Source: Paragorgia papillata
Lineage: Eukaryota; Cnidaria; Anthozoa; Scleralcyonacea; Coralliidae
NCBI GenBank assembly: GCA_035771165.1
Contig: JAWNZC010000473.1
Span: 5,003,001 to 5,067,000 of the forward strand
Length of the DNA: 64,000 nucleotides
Direction of reading: 5' to 3'
Under the pieces are notes generated by a model. It made no database searches, was not told the DNA's origin, and was given only the letters and a program-made list of their open reading frames with translations. Both the position numbers and the translations under genes were made by a program. The first letter of the stretch is position 1; every line of letters starts with the position of its first letter. Shown here piece by piece: positions 7,759 to 15,808 of this stretch.

Positions 7759-7989
7759 TTATAATTTCTTTGGATCAACATTTTTCGGAATGTATCCCTT
7801 GTCCTGTGCCATTTTTACCACAAACAATCCTCCAGCAACTGCAAGACCAAGTTTTGCTGTTTCTTTAATACTTGCTGGTGCTGCCAGGGATTGTCCTGTT
7901 AATTTTTTGACAACCATACTAACTCCAACTGCACCAACAGTTATCAAAGCTGCTTCGTACAGTTCATTTAAAACCTCGTTCTTATTCAT
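7759..7989 (-). CDS. Small hydrophobic protein (76 aa)
   Basis: Two hydrophobic stretches (LITVGAVGVSMVV and LGLAVAGGLFVV) are separated by a short basic loop. The C-terminus is charged. The ATG follows TATTAATAAATG, the same leader as the major capsid gene. The gene is followed 24 bp on by the start motif of the next minus-strand gene. A small virion membrane protein is the best guess. Confidence 0.6.
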   Translation of the reverse strand: MNKNEVLNELYEAALITVGAVGVSMVVKKLTGQSLAAPASIKETAKLGLAVAGGLFVVKMAQDKGYIPKNVDPKKL

Positions 7990-8009
7990 TTATTAATATA
8001 TTAAAAAAA

Positions 8010-8030
8010 TTATAACATTTTTTGTTATAA
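8010..8030. terminator. TTATAAC-family hairpin
   Basis: Eight-bp arms TTATAACA / TGTTATAA with a 5-nt T loop, just beyond the minus-strand stop at 8046 and ahead of the start at 7989. It may end one transcript before the next begins. Confidence 0.55.
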
Positions 8031-8045
8031 GTTTTGAGAAAAGTT

Positions 8046-8228
8046 TTAGAAGATTTTTAAAATTTCAATTACTTTTACATAATTCTTTAAAGCAGCTATC
8101 AAATTTTTTACTACTACCTTCAGGTTTGTCAAATTTTGGTCTTTGTCGTTTTTGAGAATTAATTCCAATCTTACCAAATAATTTAACAAATCTCTGCTAG
8201 AATTATATTTATCAATATCAATAACCAT
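8046..8228 (-). CDS. Small Leu/Lys-rich helical protein (60 aa)
   Basis: A short intact frame, almost entirely predicted helix with alternating Leu, Val and Lys (LVRLELILKNDK, LIAALKNYVKVIEIL). The ATG follows CATAATAAAAG, the element's start motif. It lies 6 bp downstream of the penton-like gene and is followed by a terminator-like hairpin. No known family. Confidence 0.55.
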   Translation of the reverse strand: MVIDIDKYNSSRDLLNYLVRLELILKNDKDQNLTNLKVVVKNLIAALKNYVKVIEILKIF

Positions 8229-8234
8229 CTTTTA

Positions 8235-8882
8235 TTATGGAGTCTCATAATTCTGTGGACATAGGAAAATCTCAAGAAGGATGTCCCCAACATTGTGGTC
8301 AACTTTGAATTTGAGTTCGTTGTAGACACCATTGTCCAACATTGCCTCGGAATTAATGTTTGCAAATTTTTCAACTGATCCCTTTAACAATTGTCTTGTT
8401 GTGATTGGAAGCACTGCAGCTGTTCTGTCCCGTTTTCCTGAAAATGATGTCCTAGTTCCATCAATCATTTCGCAAGATATGCAAACAAATCTCATTCCAA
8501 GATTTATGTTGACTGTTTCTGGACTGACAAGATTTGCTCCTCCCCTAATTACTGTTGTCTCTGGATATCCTAGCAAAGGACCAAGTTTGAGAAGGGAGAG
8601 GTTCCTTGTTGGAAATAATTTGATTTTACAACTATATGGGAGTAATTCTGACTTTATTTCATTTTCCTTTAGAACCCTCATAATCATGCCAACAGTCCAA
8701 TAACCATTGTAAAAGCTAATTTTTTTGGTTCCATGCATAACAAAAGTTGGACTTGTTAAATTATTGTAATCCCAAAAAACTGTCGCGTCTTTAACCATTA
8801 GTTTGGTATCTTCAATGATCAAAGGATCTTCAAATTTAATTGTTGTTTCTCCGTTTTTCAACAAAATTCTTAGGTTCCTCAT
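8235..8882 (-). CDS. Minor capsid (penton-like) protein (215 aa)
   Basis: The length and a largely beta-strand pattern fit the single jelly-roll penton proteins of Polintons. Its position directly after the ATPase and major capsid genes is usual for this virus class. The N-terminus is strand-rich (LRILLKNGETTIKFEDPLI), with Asn/Gly-rich loops later. The start follows TTTAAGATAAATG. The protein should occupy the five-fold vertices and could receive the fibre proteins encoded at 12,909-15,401. Assignment rests on position and fold pattern, not on a catalytic motif. Confidence 0.7.
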   Translation of the reverse strand: MRNLRILLKNGETTIKFEDPLIIEDTKLMVKDATVFWDYNNLTSPTFVMHGTKKISFYNGYWTVGMIMRVLKENEIKSELLPYSCKIKLFPTRNLSLLKLGPLLGYPETTVIRGGANLVSPETVNINLGMRFVCISCEMIDGTRTSFSGKRDRTAAVLPITTRQLLKGSVEKFANINSEAMLDNGVYNELKFKVDHNVGDILLEIFLCPQNYETP

Positions 8883-8894
8883 TTATCTTAAAGT

Positions 8895-9530
8895 TCAAAA
8901 GTTTATCAAATTTTTTCCAACTGGTTCGACAATTTTGTGGTCATAGGGATGGATTAAATTGATCTCCAATTTTGAATATTTTTTTGATTTCAATGTTTCT
9001 TTTATTTTTTTCTCCTCCTCTTTTGGAATGTCTAAATAATCATCCAAAATAACTTGCATATCTTTTCTGTTTGGGTTGTAAAAGGTAACCAGTTTTGAAA
9101 TATTTTCCCGATATGGTTTTGCAATACTTGTCAACTGTTGGGTTACAACTATTGTACTAATATTCATATGTCTGGCTCCAAAACCAAGTTTGACAAGTTC
9201 GCTGGTTCTATTTTTGACACTCTGTCCAGAGGCACAGTCATCCAGGATAATGAGACTTGGGGTTCCTTTACAATAATCCACAACATATTTTAAGAAATCT
9301 TCTGACTCATCTTGGTCGCACGGGATTACAAAAAATCTTGGATCATGTAAATGTTCCCATTCTAAATATGTTTTGTTCCATACAAAAGTAGGACAAATTA
9401 AAACTATGTTTTCAAATTTTTTTTTGTAATTTTCTTCTAAATTTTTTAAAAGATAATGAGTCTTTCCACAACTTGTCATTCCAACAATAATTATGTTAAA
9501 TGGTTTTGGGTCTTCAGTTTCAGTTTCCAT
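8895..9530 (-). CDS. FtsK/HerA-type (A32-like) genome-packaging ATPase (211 aa)
   Basis: Walker A is GMTSCGKT (residues 17-24). Walker B is LIILDD (93-98). A conserved GARHMNISTIVVTQQ segment near 125-140 supplies the later sensor/arginine region typical of A32-like ATPases. The length matches the Polinton family. It powers DNA packaging into the capsid. It lies directly downstream of the major capsid gene, with TTGCCAATATT and AAAATAAATG between them. Confidence 0.92.
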   Translation of the reverse strand: METETEDPKPFNIIIVGMTSCGKTHYLLKNLEENYKKKFENIVLICPTFVWNKTYLEWEHLHDPRFFVIPCDQDESEDFLKYVVDYCKGTPSLIILDDCASGQSVKNRTSELVKLGFGARHMNISTIVVTQQLTSIAKPYRENISKLVTFYNPNRKDMQVILDDYLDIPKEEEKKIKETLKSKKYSKLEINLIHPYDHKIVEPVGKNLINF

Positions 9531-9566
9531 TTATTTTGGAAGATTTACCAAGTCTTGCCAATATTC

Positions 9567-10778
9567 TCAATAGTTGACACTTTGGAATGCTCCTCCCTGG
9601 ACTTTCAAAAGACCATCTGACAGAATGAAAACATGGCATCTGAGATCTGTTGCTGTTGCTTTCTTCTTAATTTCCAACATAATCCCAGATTGTGTGGTCA
9701 TAAGTTTTGTACCATCTCCATAGACAGCATTGTCATTAATTGACCGAAGATCCACAACAAGTGCAAACTGGTTTTCTGTAAAGAATTCATCAGCTTGAAT
9801 TGTTGGATAGTTGGTATGTCTGAAAAGTCGCTCAGCCTCTTCAAACAATCTCCTTTTTGGGATGCCTTGGGAGTAAATGCTGTTCGGGACTCCTTCAATA
9901 GTAATTTTGACCCTTTCGATGTTTGGGTACACAAATTCTTCGGACCCACTTCTTGTTGCTTTTGTAAACAACATTACAACTGCTTTCATACTCTTTCTTG
10001 GCAGATTGATGGTCTCATTAATTAATGTTGTGGCTGCAGCCCATGGTGTGGTTTTCATCAAAGTTACATGTTCAAAGGAAAGTGCACGACCAGCTTGGTA
10101 AGAGGTTTCAATCTCCTGAACCAAGGCAAAGTTGGTAATGGTTTCATATTCCAACTCGATATTTTCCAGAACATACCCAGCCACAGATTGACTACTTTGT
10201 GCCTTCATGATATCGGTGGCTTTTGGAAGAGTGATGATATATTGTAAATCATTCGCCATACTGTGGGGTGCATATAACCCATGATCCTTTAAAATCATGT
10301 CCAACTTGATCCTCTGTTTTGTCCCATATACAGCAGCATATGTGTCAGAAGAGGCATCATCAGATTTCGAAATAAGTTTTCGCTGATTTTCTGTCGCGAT
10401 ACCATCTTCAATCATGTTGGCTCTCTCATGCTTGTCCAACCACAAATCTTTGTAAGTCCCCAAAAGACTTTCCCCTGTGTTGTCATAGACTTTTTCTCCT
10501 GCAAATCTGACTTCCAACCGTTCTTGGAGTTGTCTTGCAAGATTGTTATTAAACCAAGATTTGGTATTCTTATTCTTAAAGTCAAACAGGAGGAACATCT
10601 TGTCAGGAACTAATGTTGTCCCTGGTTTGAGTTTTGGAATGTGGATGTAAATAACTTCTCCTGCATTGGCAGAATTGGGGTTGAAAGTAATTACATTCCG
10701 GGCTCGTTCCCCAGTTATTGAACTTCTGTGTAACCGGTTATAACCGGGTTCTAATTCAACTTCTCTCTCTGTATTCAT
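9567..10778 (-). CDS. Major capsid protein, Polinton/adintovirus type (403 aa)
   Basis: Intact frame of typical gene-cluster position (ATPase and penton-like genes immediately downstream). The sequence is strand-rich with motifs seen across this capsid family: TKSWFNNNLARQL near residue 75, a LWLDKHERANMIEDGIA stretch, then YGTKQRIKL and HGLYAPHSMANDLQY. It is expected to fold as a double jelly roll and assemble trimeric capsomers. Related genes are often annotated in invertebrate genomes simply as uncharacterised proteins. The start follows TATTAATAAATG, and a TTATAAC hairpin lies just upstream. Confidence 0.85.
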   Translation of the reverse strand: MNTEREVELEPGYNRLHRSSITGERARNVITFNPNSANAGEVIYIHIPKLKPGTTLVPDKMFLLFDFKNKNTKSWFNNNLARQLQERLEVRFAGEKVYDNTGESLLGTYKDLWLDKHERANMIEDGIATENQRKLISKSDDASSDTYAAVYGTKQRIKLDMILKDHGLYAPHSMANDLQYIITLPKATDIMKAQSSQSVAGYVLENIELEYETITNFALVQEIETSYQAGRALSFEHVTLMKTTPWAAATTLINETINLPRKSMKAVVMLFTKATRSGSEEFVYPNIERVKITIEGVPNSIYSQGIPKRRLFEEAERLFRHTNYPTIQADEFFTENQFALVVDLRSINDNAVYGDGTKLMTTQSGIMLEIKKKATATDLRCHVFILSDGLLKVQGGAFQSVNY

Positions 10779-10797
10779 TTATTAATATATTAAAAAA

Positions 10798-10817
10798 TTA
10801 TAACATTTTTGTTATAA
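10798..10817. terminator. TTATAAC-family hairpin
   Basis: Arms TTATAACA / TGTTATAA with a 4-nt T loop, 13 bp past the minus-strand stop at 10830 and 20 bp before the major capsid start. Confidence 0.55.
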
Positions 10818-10829
10818 GTTTCAAAAGTT

Positions 10830-11069
10830 TCAATAATTATTAAAAAATTCATCTTCGGATTCAAACTCTTCTGGCATCAAAAGATCAAAATCTGCCCATA
10901 AATGATAACAATGGTTTTCATTATAGTTTTTGGAATCATATTTACTATACAACAACCAAAGTTTGTATCCTTCATAAATTCCTTTTGAAATTAAAAAAAT
11001 TAGTTTTCCAATGCTAAGCCAATTTTTACTACCAAAGACACATTCTGTTGCATGGGTGGGAACAATCAT
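10830..11069 (-). CDS. Small protein with acidic tail (79 aa)
   Basis: Hydrophobic/aromatic centre (IGKLIFLISKGIYEGYKLWLLY) followed by a strongly acidic C-terminus (EEFESEDEFFNNY). The ATG follows AATTCAATAAATG. The neighbour downstream is the major capsid gene; upstream is a single-span membrane protein. The segment could be a membrane-associated helix. No family is recognised. Confidence 0.5.
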   Translation of the reverse strand: MIVPTHATECVFGSKNWLSIGKLIFLISKGIYEGYKLWLLYSKYDSKNYNENHCYHLWADFDLLMPEEFESEDEFFNNY

Positions 11070-11078
11070 TTATTGAAT

Positions 11079-11100
11079 TTCTTTCCAGTTGTGGAAAGAA
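11079..11100. terminator. 8-bp-stem hairpin
   Basis: TTCTTTCC / GGAAAGAA around AGTTGT, 15 bp beyond the minus-strand stop at 11116. A GC-containing variant of the 3'-end hairpins. Confidence 0.4.
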
Positions 11101-11115
11101 TTTCGTTTGCCACCC

Positions 11116-11487
11116 CTAGAGATCATATTTCGAAAGATCCTTGAAAACTGTTTTTGACTTTTGAGGTTTGTCTTTACTTTCTTCTGGCTCTTTTTTCCAT
11201 TTGGAGTAGGTAATGTAAGTCGTAAGTATGGCAGCTATTGTACCAAGAATTGCACAAGTCGTGGAAATGTTTGGGGTTTGAAAAGATTCAGATTCCTCTG
11301 TTTCTTTTTCCTTTTCAATTCTGGCTTTTTTTCTTAATTTTGCTTCCTTACTTATTGCAGCAAGTTTTTTACCTTGGGCAACTCTTTTGGGATTTTTGAC
11401 ACGAATGGGTGGAGGAGTTTTTGTAATTGTTTGTTCCTGTTTGATCTCCTGTTTTTGTTCTGGTTCTGGTTTTTGTTCTGGTTCCAT
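11116..11487 (-). CDS. Single-span membrane protein with basic domain (123 aa)
   Basis: An N-terminal Pro/Glu/Gln/Lys repeat region (PEQKPEPEQKQE) is followed by a very basic helix (KRVAQGKKLAAISKEAKLRKK). Near residues 75-95 is one hydrophobic span (STTCAILGTIAAILTTYITY), then a charged tail. The layout suggests a membrane anchor that can touch DNA or an acidic partner. The start follows AATTAATAAATG. Similar basic-plus-TM proteins are common near Polinton capsid genes. Confidence 0.65.
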   Translation of the reverse strand: MEPEQKPEPEQKQEIKQEQTITKTPPPIRVKNPKRVAQGKKLAAISKEAKLRKKARIEKEKETEESESFQTPNISTTCAILGTIAAILTTYITYSKWKKEPEESKDKPQKSKTVFKDLSKYDL

Positions 11488-11509
11488 TTATTAATTTGTT
11501 AAAATTTGT

Positions 11510-11785
11510 TCAACAACTAGCTAAGATTTGTTCAAAACAACTAGTTGGAATTTGTCTGGAAGTTGCTTTCAACCAGTGTCCATTTGGAAGGATTGTTGTT
11601 ACAGTTAATGAAAAGCTAACTCTGGTTTGTTTTGGAAAAAATGTGTGGTTAATGAGTTTGTTTTGGTCTGTAAAAACTTTACCACATCTGCATGCAAATT
11701 TTTCTGGAGTTGTCCATTGAACAGATTTGAAATGGGGTGTAAAAACAGGGGTTTCAGTGGTTTCATATTTAATCATTGACAACAT
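11510..11785 (-). CDS. Small protein with atypical zinc-finger-like motif (91 aa)
   Basis: ACRCGKVFTDQNKLINH resembles half of a C2H2 finger, but the Cys pair is C-x-C and the second His is not at the usual spacing. Zinc binding is therefore doubtful. Two Met codons occur in the first four residues; the first follows a run of AATAAAATAAAAA. The gene is followed by a short direct repeat (AATTTGTTC / GATTTGTTC with CAACTAG) at about 11,496-11,545. Function unknown. Confidence 0.5.
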   Translation of the reverse strand: MLSMIKYETTETPVFTPHFKSVQWTTPEKFACRCGKVFTDQNKLINHTFFPKQTRVSFSLTVTTILPNGHWLKATSRQIPTSCFEQILASC

Positions 11786-11809
11786 TTTTTATTTTATTTT
11801 GGGAATGGT

Positions 11810-12892
11810 TTAATCCTCCTCAATTTTTCTAACTAAATATTTTTTCAAAGTTACTGTTTGCTTTTTCCTTTTTTCTTTGGAAATTAGACTCGCATAATGG
11901 ATTATTGTCCCTATTGAAAAAGATGTCTCAACAGGGTTTTCCCAAAATTTGTCGCACTCACTTTCATCATATTTTTCTGGACATTTTTGAGAAAAGAGGT
12001 GCCAAAGATTTTTACCATAATCATCCCCATGGGTTTCATTGTATAGTGCAAACCCGACAGACCTCCATTTTGTGTAGTCTTCAGCAATATCTTTTGGAAT
12101 CTGTTCAATATAGTTTTGTAACTCTTCCTCACTCTTTTTGGTATGGTCATCAAAGTTAATAATGGTTTTGGGTTTCTCTGTCTTTTTAGTCTCTGGTAAA
12201 AATGATAGTTTGTTAGCTTTTGTGTATGGTTTTTCTCTAACAGAGAGTAAAAATATTAATTCTTGATCCAAATAATAATTAACCACCTTGTTCCTTTCCT
12301 CCTCAATAATGTAACTCAAAAGATATGGGTCTGACTCGGGACTCTTTTTGGAACCATACAAAAACCAGTTCCCAGCAATGACAGCATTGTCAAGTTGAAT
12401 TTTCGTTTCCTTTTGTACAAGTTCATTTATGTAAAGTCTCTCCCTTTGTGTTAACCAAACATGTGGAAAATGAAGATGGAAACCATTTTTGTAAGTTTTT
12501 CCACCATCTTTAAAATATCCTGGTTTTTCCAAAACAAAACATGCCAAGTTTGTTGTGTCAATAAGAAGTTCTTTCAATATTTTTTGAAAAAGTTTTGCCA
12601 ATTTTAGGACCTGTTTTTCTGTGTATAGTGGCTTTGGTTCTTTAAGTTTTTTGCTAAGATCAATGTCAACAATGATGGGACCAATTTCTGTTGTTCTTTC
12701 CAAAAGATATCTGTTAAAGTTTCCAGATCTTGACAAAAATGTGTATGCTTTTGTGTATTTGTTTAAAAGATCCTCTTCATCTTTTACAGAATATGACCTT
12801 TTGCTAAAAATATCCATATGTGTAATGTTTTCTTTGCTAAAACTTTCATACAACAAAGACGATAAGGTGTTTTGATTTTTAAACATAGCCAT
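11810..12892 (-). CDS. Archaeo-eukaryotic primase with PriCT-2 domain (360 aa)
   Basis: Three AEP signatures are in order: hhhDhD at residues 72-78 (PIIVDID), a His motif at 138-146 (FHLHFPHVW), and the strand LDNAVIAGNWFLYGSKK near 167-183. A C-terminal module around DYTKWRSVGFALYNE (272-286) to about 336 fits PriCT-2, the linker normally found between a primase and an SF3 helicase. The protein ends there; no helicase follows. I chose the ATG at 12892, preceded by AAAATAAAAGAAAGA, because the longer frame to 12979 overlaps the collagen-like gene. It would synthesise primers or act as a primase-polymerase. Confidence 0.75.
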   Translation of the reverse strand: MAMFKNQNTLSSLLYESFSKENITHMDIFSKRSYSVKDEEDLLNKYTKAYTFLSRSGNFNRYLLERTTEIGPIIVDIDLSKKLKEPKPLYTEKQVLKLAKLFQKILKELLIDTTNLACFVLEKPGYFKDGGKTYKNGFHLHFPHVWLTQRERLYINELVQKETKIQLDNAVIAGNWFLYGSKKSPESDPYLLSYIIEEERNKVVNYYLDQELIFLLSVREKPYTKANKLSFLPETKKTEKPKTIINFDDHTKKSEEELQNYIEQIPKDIAEDYTKWRSVGFALYNETHGDDYGKNLWHLFSQKCPEKYDESECDKFWENPVETSFSIGTIIHYASLISKEKRKKQTVTLKKYLVRKIEED

Positions 12893-12908
12893 TCTTTCTT
12901 TTATTTTT

Positions 12909-14546
12909 TCAACCCAATTTAAGAAGGTTGATTTCAACATCCCAAACATTGAAAAACAGGAAAGTATAGTCATCCCCAACAGAGCCAGAATAGGAGTGTA
13001 AAGTCAGTTTGGTTCCCTTTTTTATGGTTGCAATCCCTTGACAAAAAATATGGTGAGGGTCCCTTTCATTGTATGTTTTTCCCATTGTTATGGTTTCCAA
13101 ACCTGAAAGTTCGTTTGATCTGTCTGTAACACTTCCATGGTAAAGGTTTGTTTTTAGATCAAAATAAGCTCTGTAGGAAGAAGCATACCAACCAGTTTGC
13201 TTAGATTGTTGATCAATTTTGAGACCATCAGGTTGTAGTGTAAACCAATATGATACCAAATATTTTCCAGTATCATGGGTTGCTGTAAATGAAAGTAGGG
13301 TGCTAACGTTATTTGTGTTGTCCCATGCTCCTCCTTTATGGTTTGTTTTTCCAGAATCTTTTTTGTATTTTACTAAGGAGTTAAAAGTTCCAGCAGGTCC
13401 AGTGACTCCTGTAACACCTCTTAGGCCCCTGAGACCTCTCAAACCAGTTGATCCTTTGCCACCTGGGAGTCCTTGAAGACCTCTGTCACCCTTGTCACCT
13501 TTAACTCCTTGTGGTCCAATACCACCTCTGTCACCCATGTTACCCTTGTCACCTGTTAATCCTCTTTGTCCTTCTAAACCTTCGTCACCCTTGTCACCCT
13601 TGTCTCCTTTAACACCTTGTGGTCCTTTTGGCCCTTGAGAACCGGTGTTACCGGTGGTTCCTTTGGCACCTTGTGGACCTTGAGAACCTTGTGGGCCTTG
13701 GGCACCCTGTGGGCCTTGGGGTCCTGTTGCCCCAGTGTTGCCCTTGTTTCCTTTCGCACCATCGTCACCAGGGTCACCCTTGTCACCTTTTTGAGATGCT
13801 GTGCCAGCCATACCTTTGTCACCTTTGTCACCCTTGTCACCCTTGGAACCCTTGGCACCACTGGTACCATGGTCACCCTTGTCGCCTTTAGCACCAGTCG
13901 CACCAGTCGCACCTGCTGTTCCAAAAGTGCCCCTATCCCCTTTGGTACCTTGTGGACCTCGAATACCAGTGTCCCCTTTGTCACCTTTAGAACCAGTCAA
14001 ACCTCGATCGCCTTTGTCTCCTTTTGGTCCTGTGGGTCCAGTGTTACCTTTGGCTCCAGTTGGACCTACTTTATGGGCATCAACACCAGCCATGCCTACC
14101 AAACCTCTGGGACCCCTTGCACCAGTGTCACCCTTGTCACCCTTGGGTCCTGGGTCACCTTTTTGTGCAGCTGTTCCAGTTGGACCAGTCGCACCAGTAG
14201 CTCCTGTTGGTCCTATTGCACCTCTGTCTCCAGTGGAGCCTTTGTCACCTGTCAAACCTCTTTGTCCCTCCAAACCTTCGTCACCCTTGTCGCCTTTGGC
14301 ACCTGTGTTACCAGTGTTACCAGTGTTGCCTGTTGGTCCTGTGGATCCTGTTGGTCCTGTGTTACCAGTCAAACCTTGGTCACCCTTTGTTCCTTTTGGA
14401 CCAGTCGCACCAGTAGCACCAGTCAAACCTCTGTCACCCTTGTCGCCTTTGGCACCTGTGTCACCTTGTGGACCAGGCTCACCGTCAGCACCACCACCCC
14501 CTCCATAAGAATAATCTGGGTCATCATATCCATAGTAATAACTCAT
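12909..14546 (-). CDS. Collagen-like fibre protein with globular head (545 aa)
   Basis: It begins MSYYYGYDDPDYSYGGGG, then about 370 residues of Gly-X-Y triplets rich in GPQGDTG, GAKGDKGD and GATGATGP. These are broken only at a few points such as GTAAQKG. The last 150 residues are non-collagenous and strand-rich (YLVSYWFTLQPDGLK, LTLHSYSG), like a trimeric jelly-roll head. A trimeric spike on the particle surface is the natural reading: anchor, triple helix, receptor-binding head. No signal peptide is visible, as expected for a capsid fibre. The ATG follows AAATAAACA. The intact long repeat suggests a recent insertion. Confidence 0.85.
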   Translation of the reverse strand: MSYYYGYDDPDYSYGGGGGADGEPGPQGDTGAKGDKGDRGLTGATGATGPKGTKGDQGLTGNTGPTGSTGPTGNTGNTGNTGAKGDKGDEGLEGQRGLTGDKGSTGDRGAIGPTGATGATGPTGTAAQKGDPGPKGDKGDTGARGPRGLVGMAGVDAHKVGPTGAKGNTGPTGPKGDKGDRGLTGSKGDKGDTGIRGPQGTKGDRGTFGTAGATGATGAKGDKGDHGTSGAKGSKGDKGDKGDKGMAGTASQKGDKGDPGDDGAKGNKGNTGATGPQGPQGAQGPQGSQGPQGAKGTTGNTGSQGPKGPQGVKGDKGDKGDEGLEGQRGLTGDKGNMGDRGGIGPQGVKGDKGDRGLQGLPGGKGSTGLRGLRGLRGVTGVTGPAGTFNSLVKYKKDSGKTNHKGGAWDNTNNVSTLLSFTATHDTGKYLVSYWFTLQPDGLKIDQQSKQTGWYASSYRAYFDLKTNLYHGSVTDRSNELSGLETITMGKTYNERDPHHIFCQGIATIKKGTKLTLHSYSGSVGDDYTFLFFNVWDVEINLLKLG

Positions 14547-14570
14547 TGTTTATTTATGTTTTTGAAATTT

Positions 14571-15401
14571 TTATATGAAGTTTCCATATTCTTTCATCAT
14601 ATCCTTGTTAATTTTGACAATCTCGTCTGGCAATAATGGTCCATGAACAATTTTAATCCCATAAATTTTTCCTTTCAGTTCCGTACTGGTTGAAGGAGTC
14701 CTTGTACCAACTCTTTTGTTTAAAAACACAGATCCAAATGGATAACCTAAATACTGTAAATCTGTTTGAAATTCTGACCCTGGCTCCTTTTTTCCGTTTA
14801 AATACACACAGGATCCAGTTCCCAACCAATGACAGGAAACAATATGTTTGCTAAGAATGCTGTGTGGGCCAGTAATATCTATGGTTTTAAAAGCAATATA
14901 TTCGTTACCTCCTACCACTAATTTGGAGTATGAGTATGATTTAAAGGCAAGATATTTGTCATAATCACCATTGTCATTTCCAATAAGATAACACCAACCA
15001 CTAGAAACAGATGTGTCAACAACACTGCAAACAACAAAAACAGAAACATCTCCCCAACCAAATTCTGGACAAACAAAACACATAAAGTTCCCACCCTTGT
15101 TCTCAATGTAGTCTGTGCCCGGACCAGTGGGATCAGAACCAAATGTTGGAGCCTTTGTTTTGTCATCCTGCCATAAAACAGAATTTCCTTGTCGTGCCTG
15201 TGTTAATCTTTTTACACCACTAACTGTTTCAAATGTTTTGGTGGCTTTTGTTATGTTGAGATCGAAAACAGTTTTGTAATTTTCTTCATGAAGGGAAAGA
15301 TTTTTTAATTTTTTTTCAATTTCTTTAATTTTGTCTCCATAATCAGTACCACCTTCACCCAATGATCGTCTTGGTCTACCATAACCATAATAATAACTCA
15401 T
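14571..15401 (-). CDS. LamG/concanavalin-like lectin fibre protein (276 aa)
   Basis: It starts MSYYYGYGRPRRSLGEGG, sharing its first seven residues with the collagen-like protein next door but using different codons. A short coiled coil (IKEIEKKLKNLSLHEE) covers about 25-45. From about 75 to the end is a LamG-3/ConA-like beta-sandwich. It includes HWLGTGSCVYLNGKKEP and the closing helix after GKIYGIKIVHGPLLPDEIVK, typical of that fold. A glycan-binding spike is likely. The ATG follows AGATAAATA. It is divergent from the + strand gene at 15444. Confidence 0.75.
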   Translation of the reverse strand: MSYYYGYGRPRRSLGEGGTDYGDKIKEIEKKLKNLSLHEENYKTVFDLNITKATKTFETVSGVKRLTQARQGNSVLWQDDKTKAPTFGSDPTGPGTDYIENKGGNFMCFVCPEFGWGDVSVFVVCSVVDTSVSSGWCYLIGNDNGDYDKYLAFKSYSYSKLVVGGNEYIAFKTIDITGPHSILSKHIVSCHWLGTGSCVYLNGKKEPGSEFQTDLQYLGYPFGSVFLNKRVGTRTPSTSTELKGKIYGIKIVHGPLLPDEIVKINKDMMKEYGNFI

Positions 15402-15443
15402 TATTTATCTTGGTAAAGATTTTTCAAAACAGTAAAATAAATA
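15402..15443. promoter_or_regulatory. Divergent start region, LamG-like gene and 68-aa gene
   Basis: 42 bp separating two start codons. Each start is directly preceded by its own ATAAATA motif on the relevant strand. Confidence 0.4.
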
Positions 15444-15650
15444 ATGGAAAACCATAAAATTATTAAGTTAGAACAAAAACTTAAAGAATTACAAGAAAAA
15501 ATCATTACTGCTACCAAAATCAAAAGTAGAAGACTAGTTATTTACGAAGATGATGCTGAAAAATTAAGATTAGACATTAAACAGTTAAAATTTGAAACCT
15601 ATGGCCCTATTGAAAAAGTTTACAAAAAGGAAGAGGTGTGGTGGAAATAA
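15444..15650 (+). CDS. Small coiled-coil protein (68 aa)
   Basis: Intact frame with strong heptad character in residues 5-55 (IIKLEQKLKELQEKII, then AEKLRLDIKQLKF). The end is basic and aromatic. The ATG follows AAAATAAATA. It is divergent from the lectin-like gene and followed 34 bp on by a TTATAAC hairpin. Function unknown. Confidence 0.6.
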   Translation: MENHKIIKLEQKLKELQEKIITATKIKSRRLVIYEDDAEKLRLDIKQLKFETYGPIEKVYKKEEVWWK

Positions 15651-15684
15651 CTTTGTTTTGTTTTCATTATTTATTTTAAAAAAA

Positions 15685-15705
15685 TTATAACATTTTTTGT
15701 TATAA
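15685..15705. terminator. TTATAAC-family hairpin
   Basis: Arms TTATAACA / TGTTATAA with a T loop, between the convergent stops at 15650 (+) and 15809 (-). Confidence 0.55.
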
Positions 15706-15772
15706 GTTTTAAAAAAAAGATGTCAAAATATGTTATCCAATTCCAGTGTGTTGAAACAAATGCCTAGTTTAA

Positions 15773-15791
15773 AAAAGGTCGGCTACCCTTT
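15773..15791 (-). terminator. Hairpin with CGGCT loop, second copy
   Basis: AAA-x-GGT / ACC-x-TTT around CGGCT with one mismatch, 18 bp past the minus-strand stop at 15809. Loop and closing pair equal those at 979-997. Confidence 0.4.
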
Positions 15792-15808
15792 ATGTATGTA
15801 AAAAAAAA

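Noticed and set aside
12893..12979. N-terminal extension of the primase frame
   Set aside because: It overlaps the collagen-like gene, and the internal ATG at 12892 has the correct leader motif.
13617..14636. Long + strand frames opposite the collagen-like gene, up to 339 and 235 residues
   Set aside because: They are shadows of the Gly-X-Y codon bias on the other strand. Composition is Pro/Leu/Ser or Thr/Ser repeats with no independent start signal.
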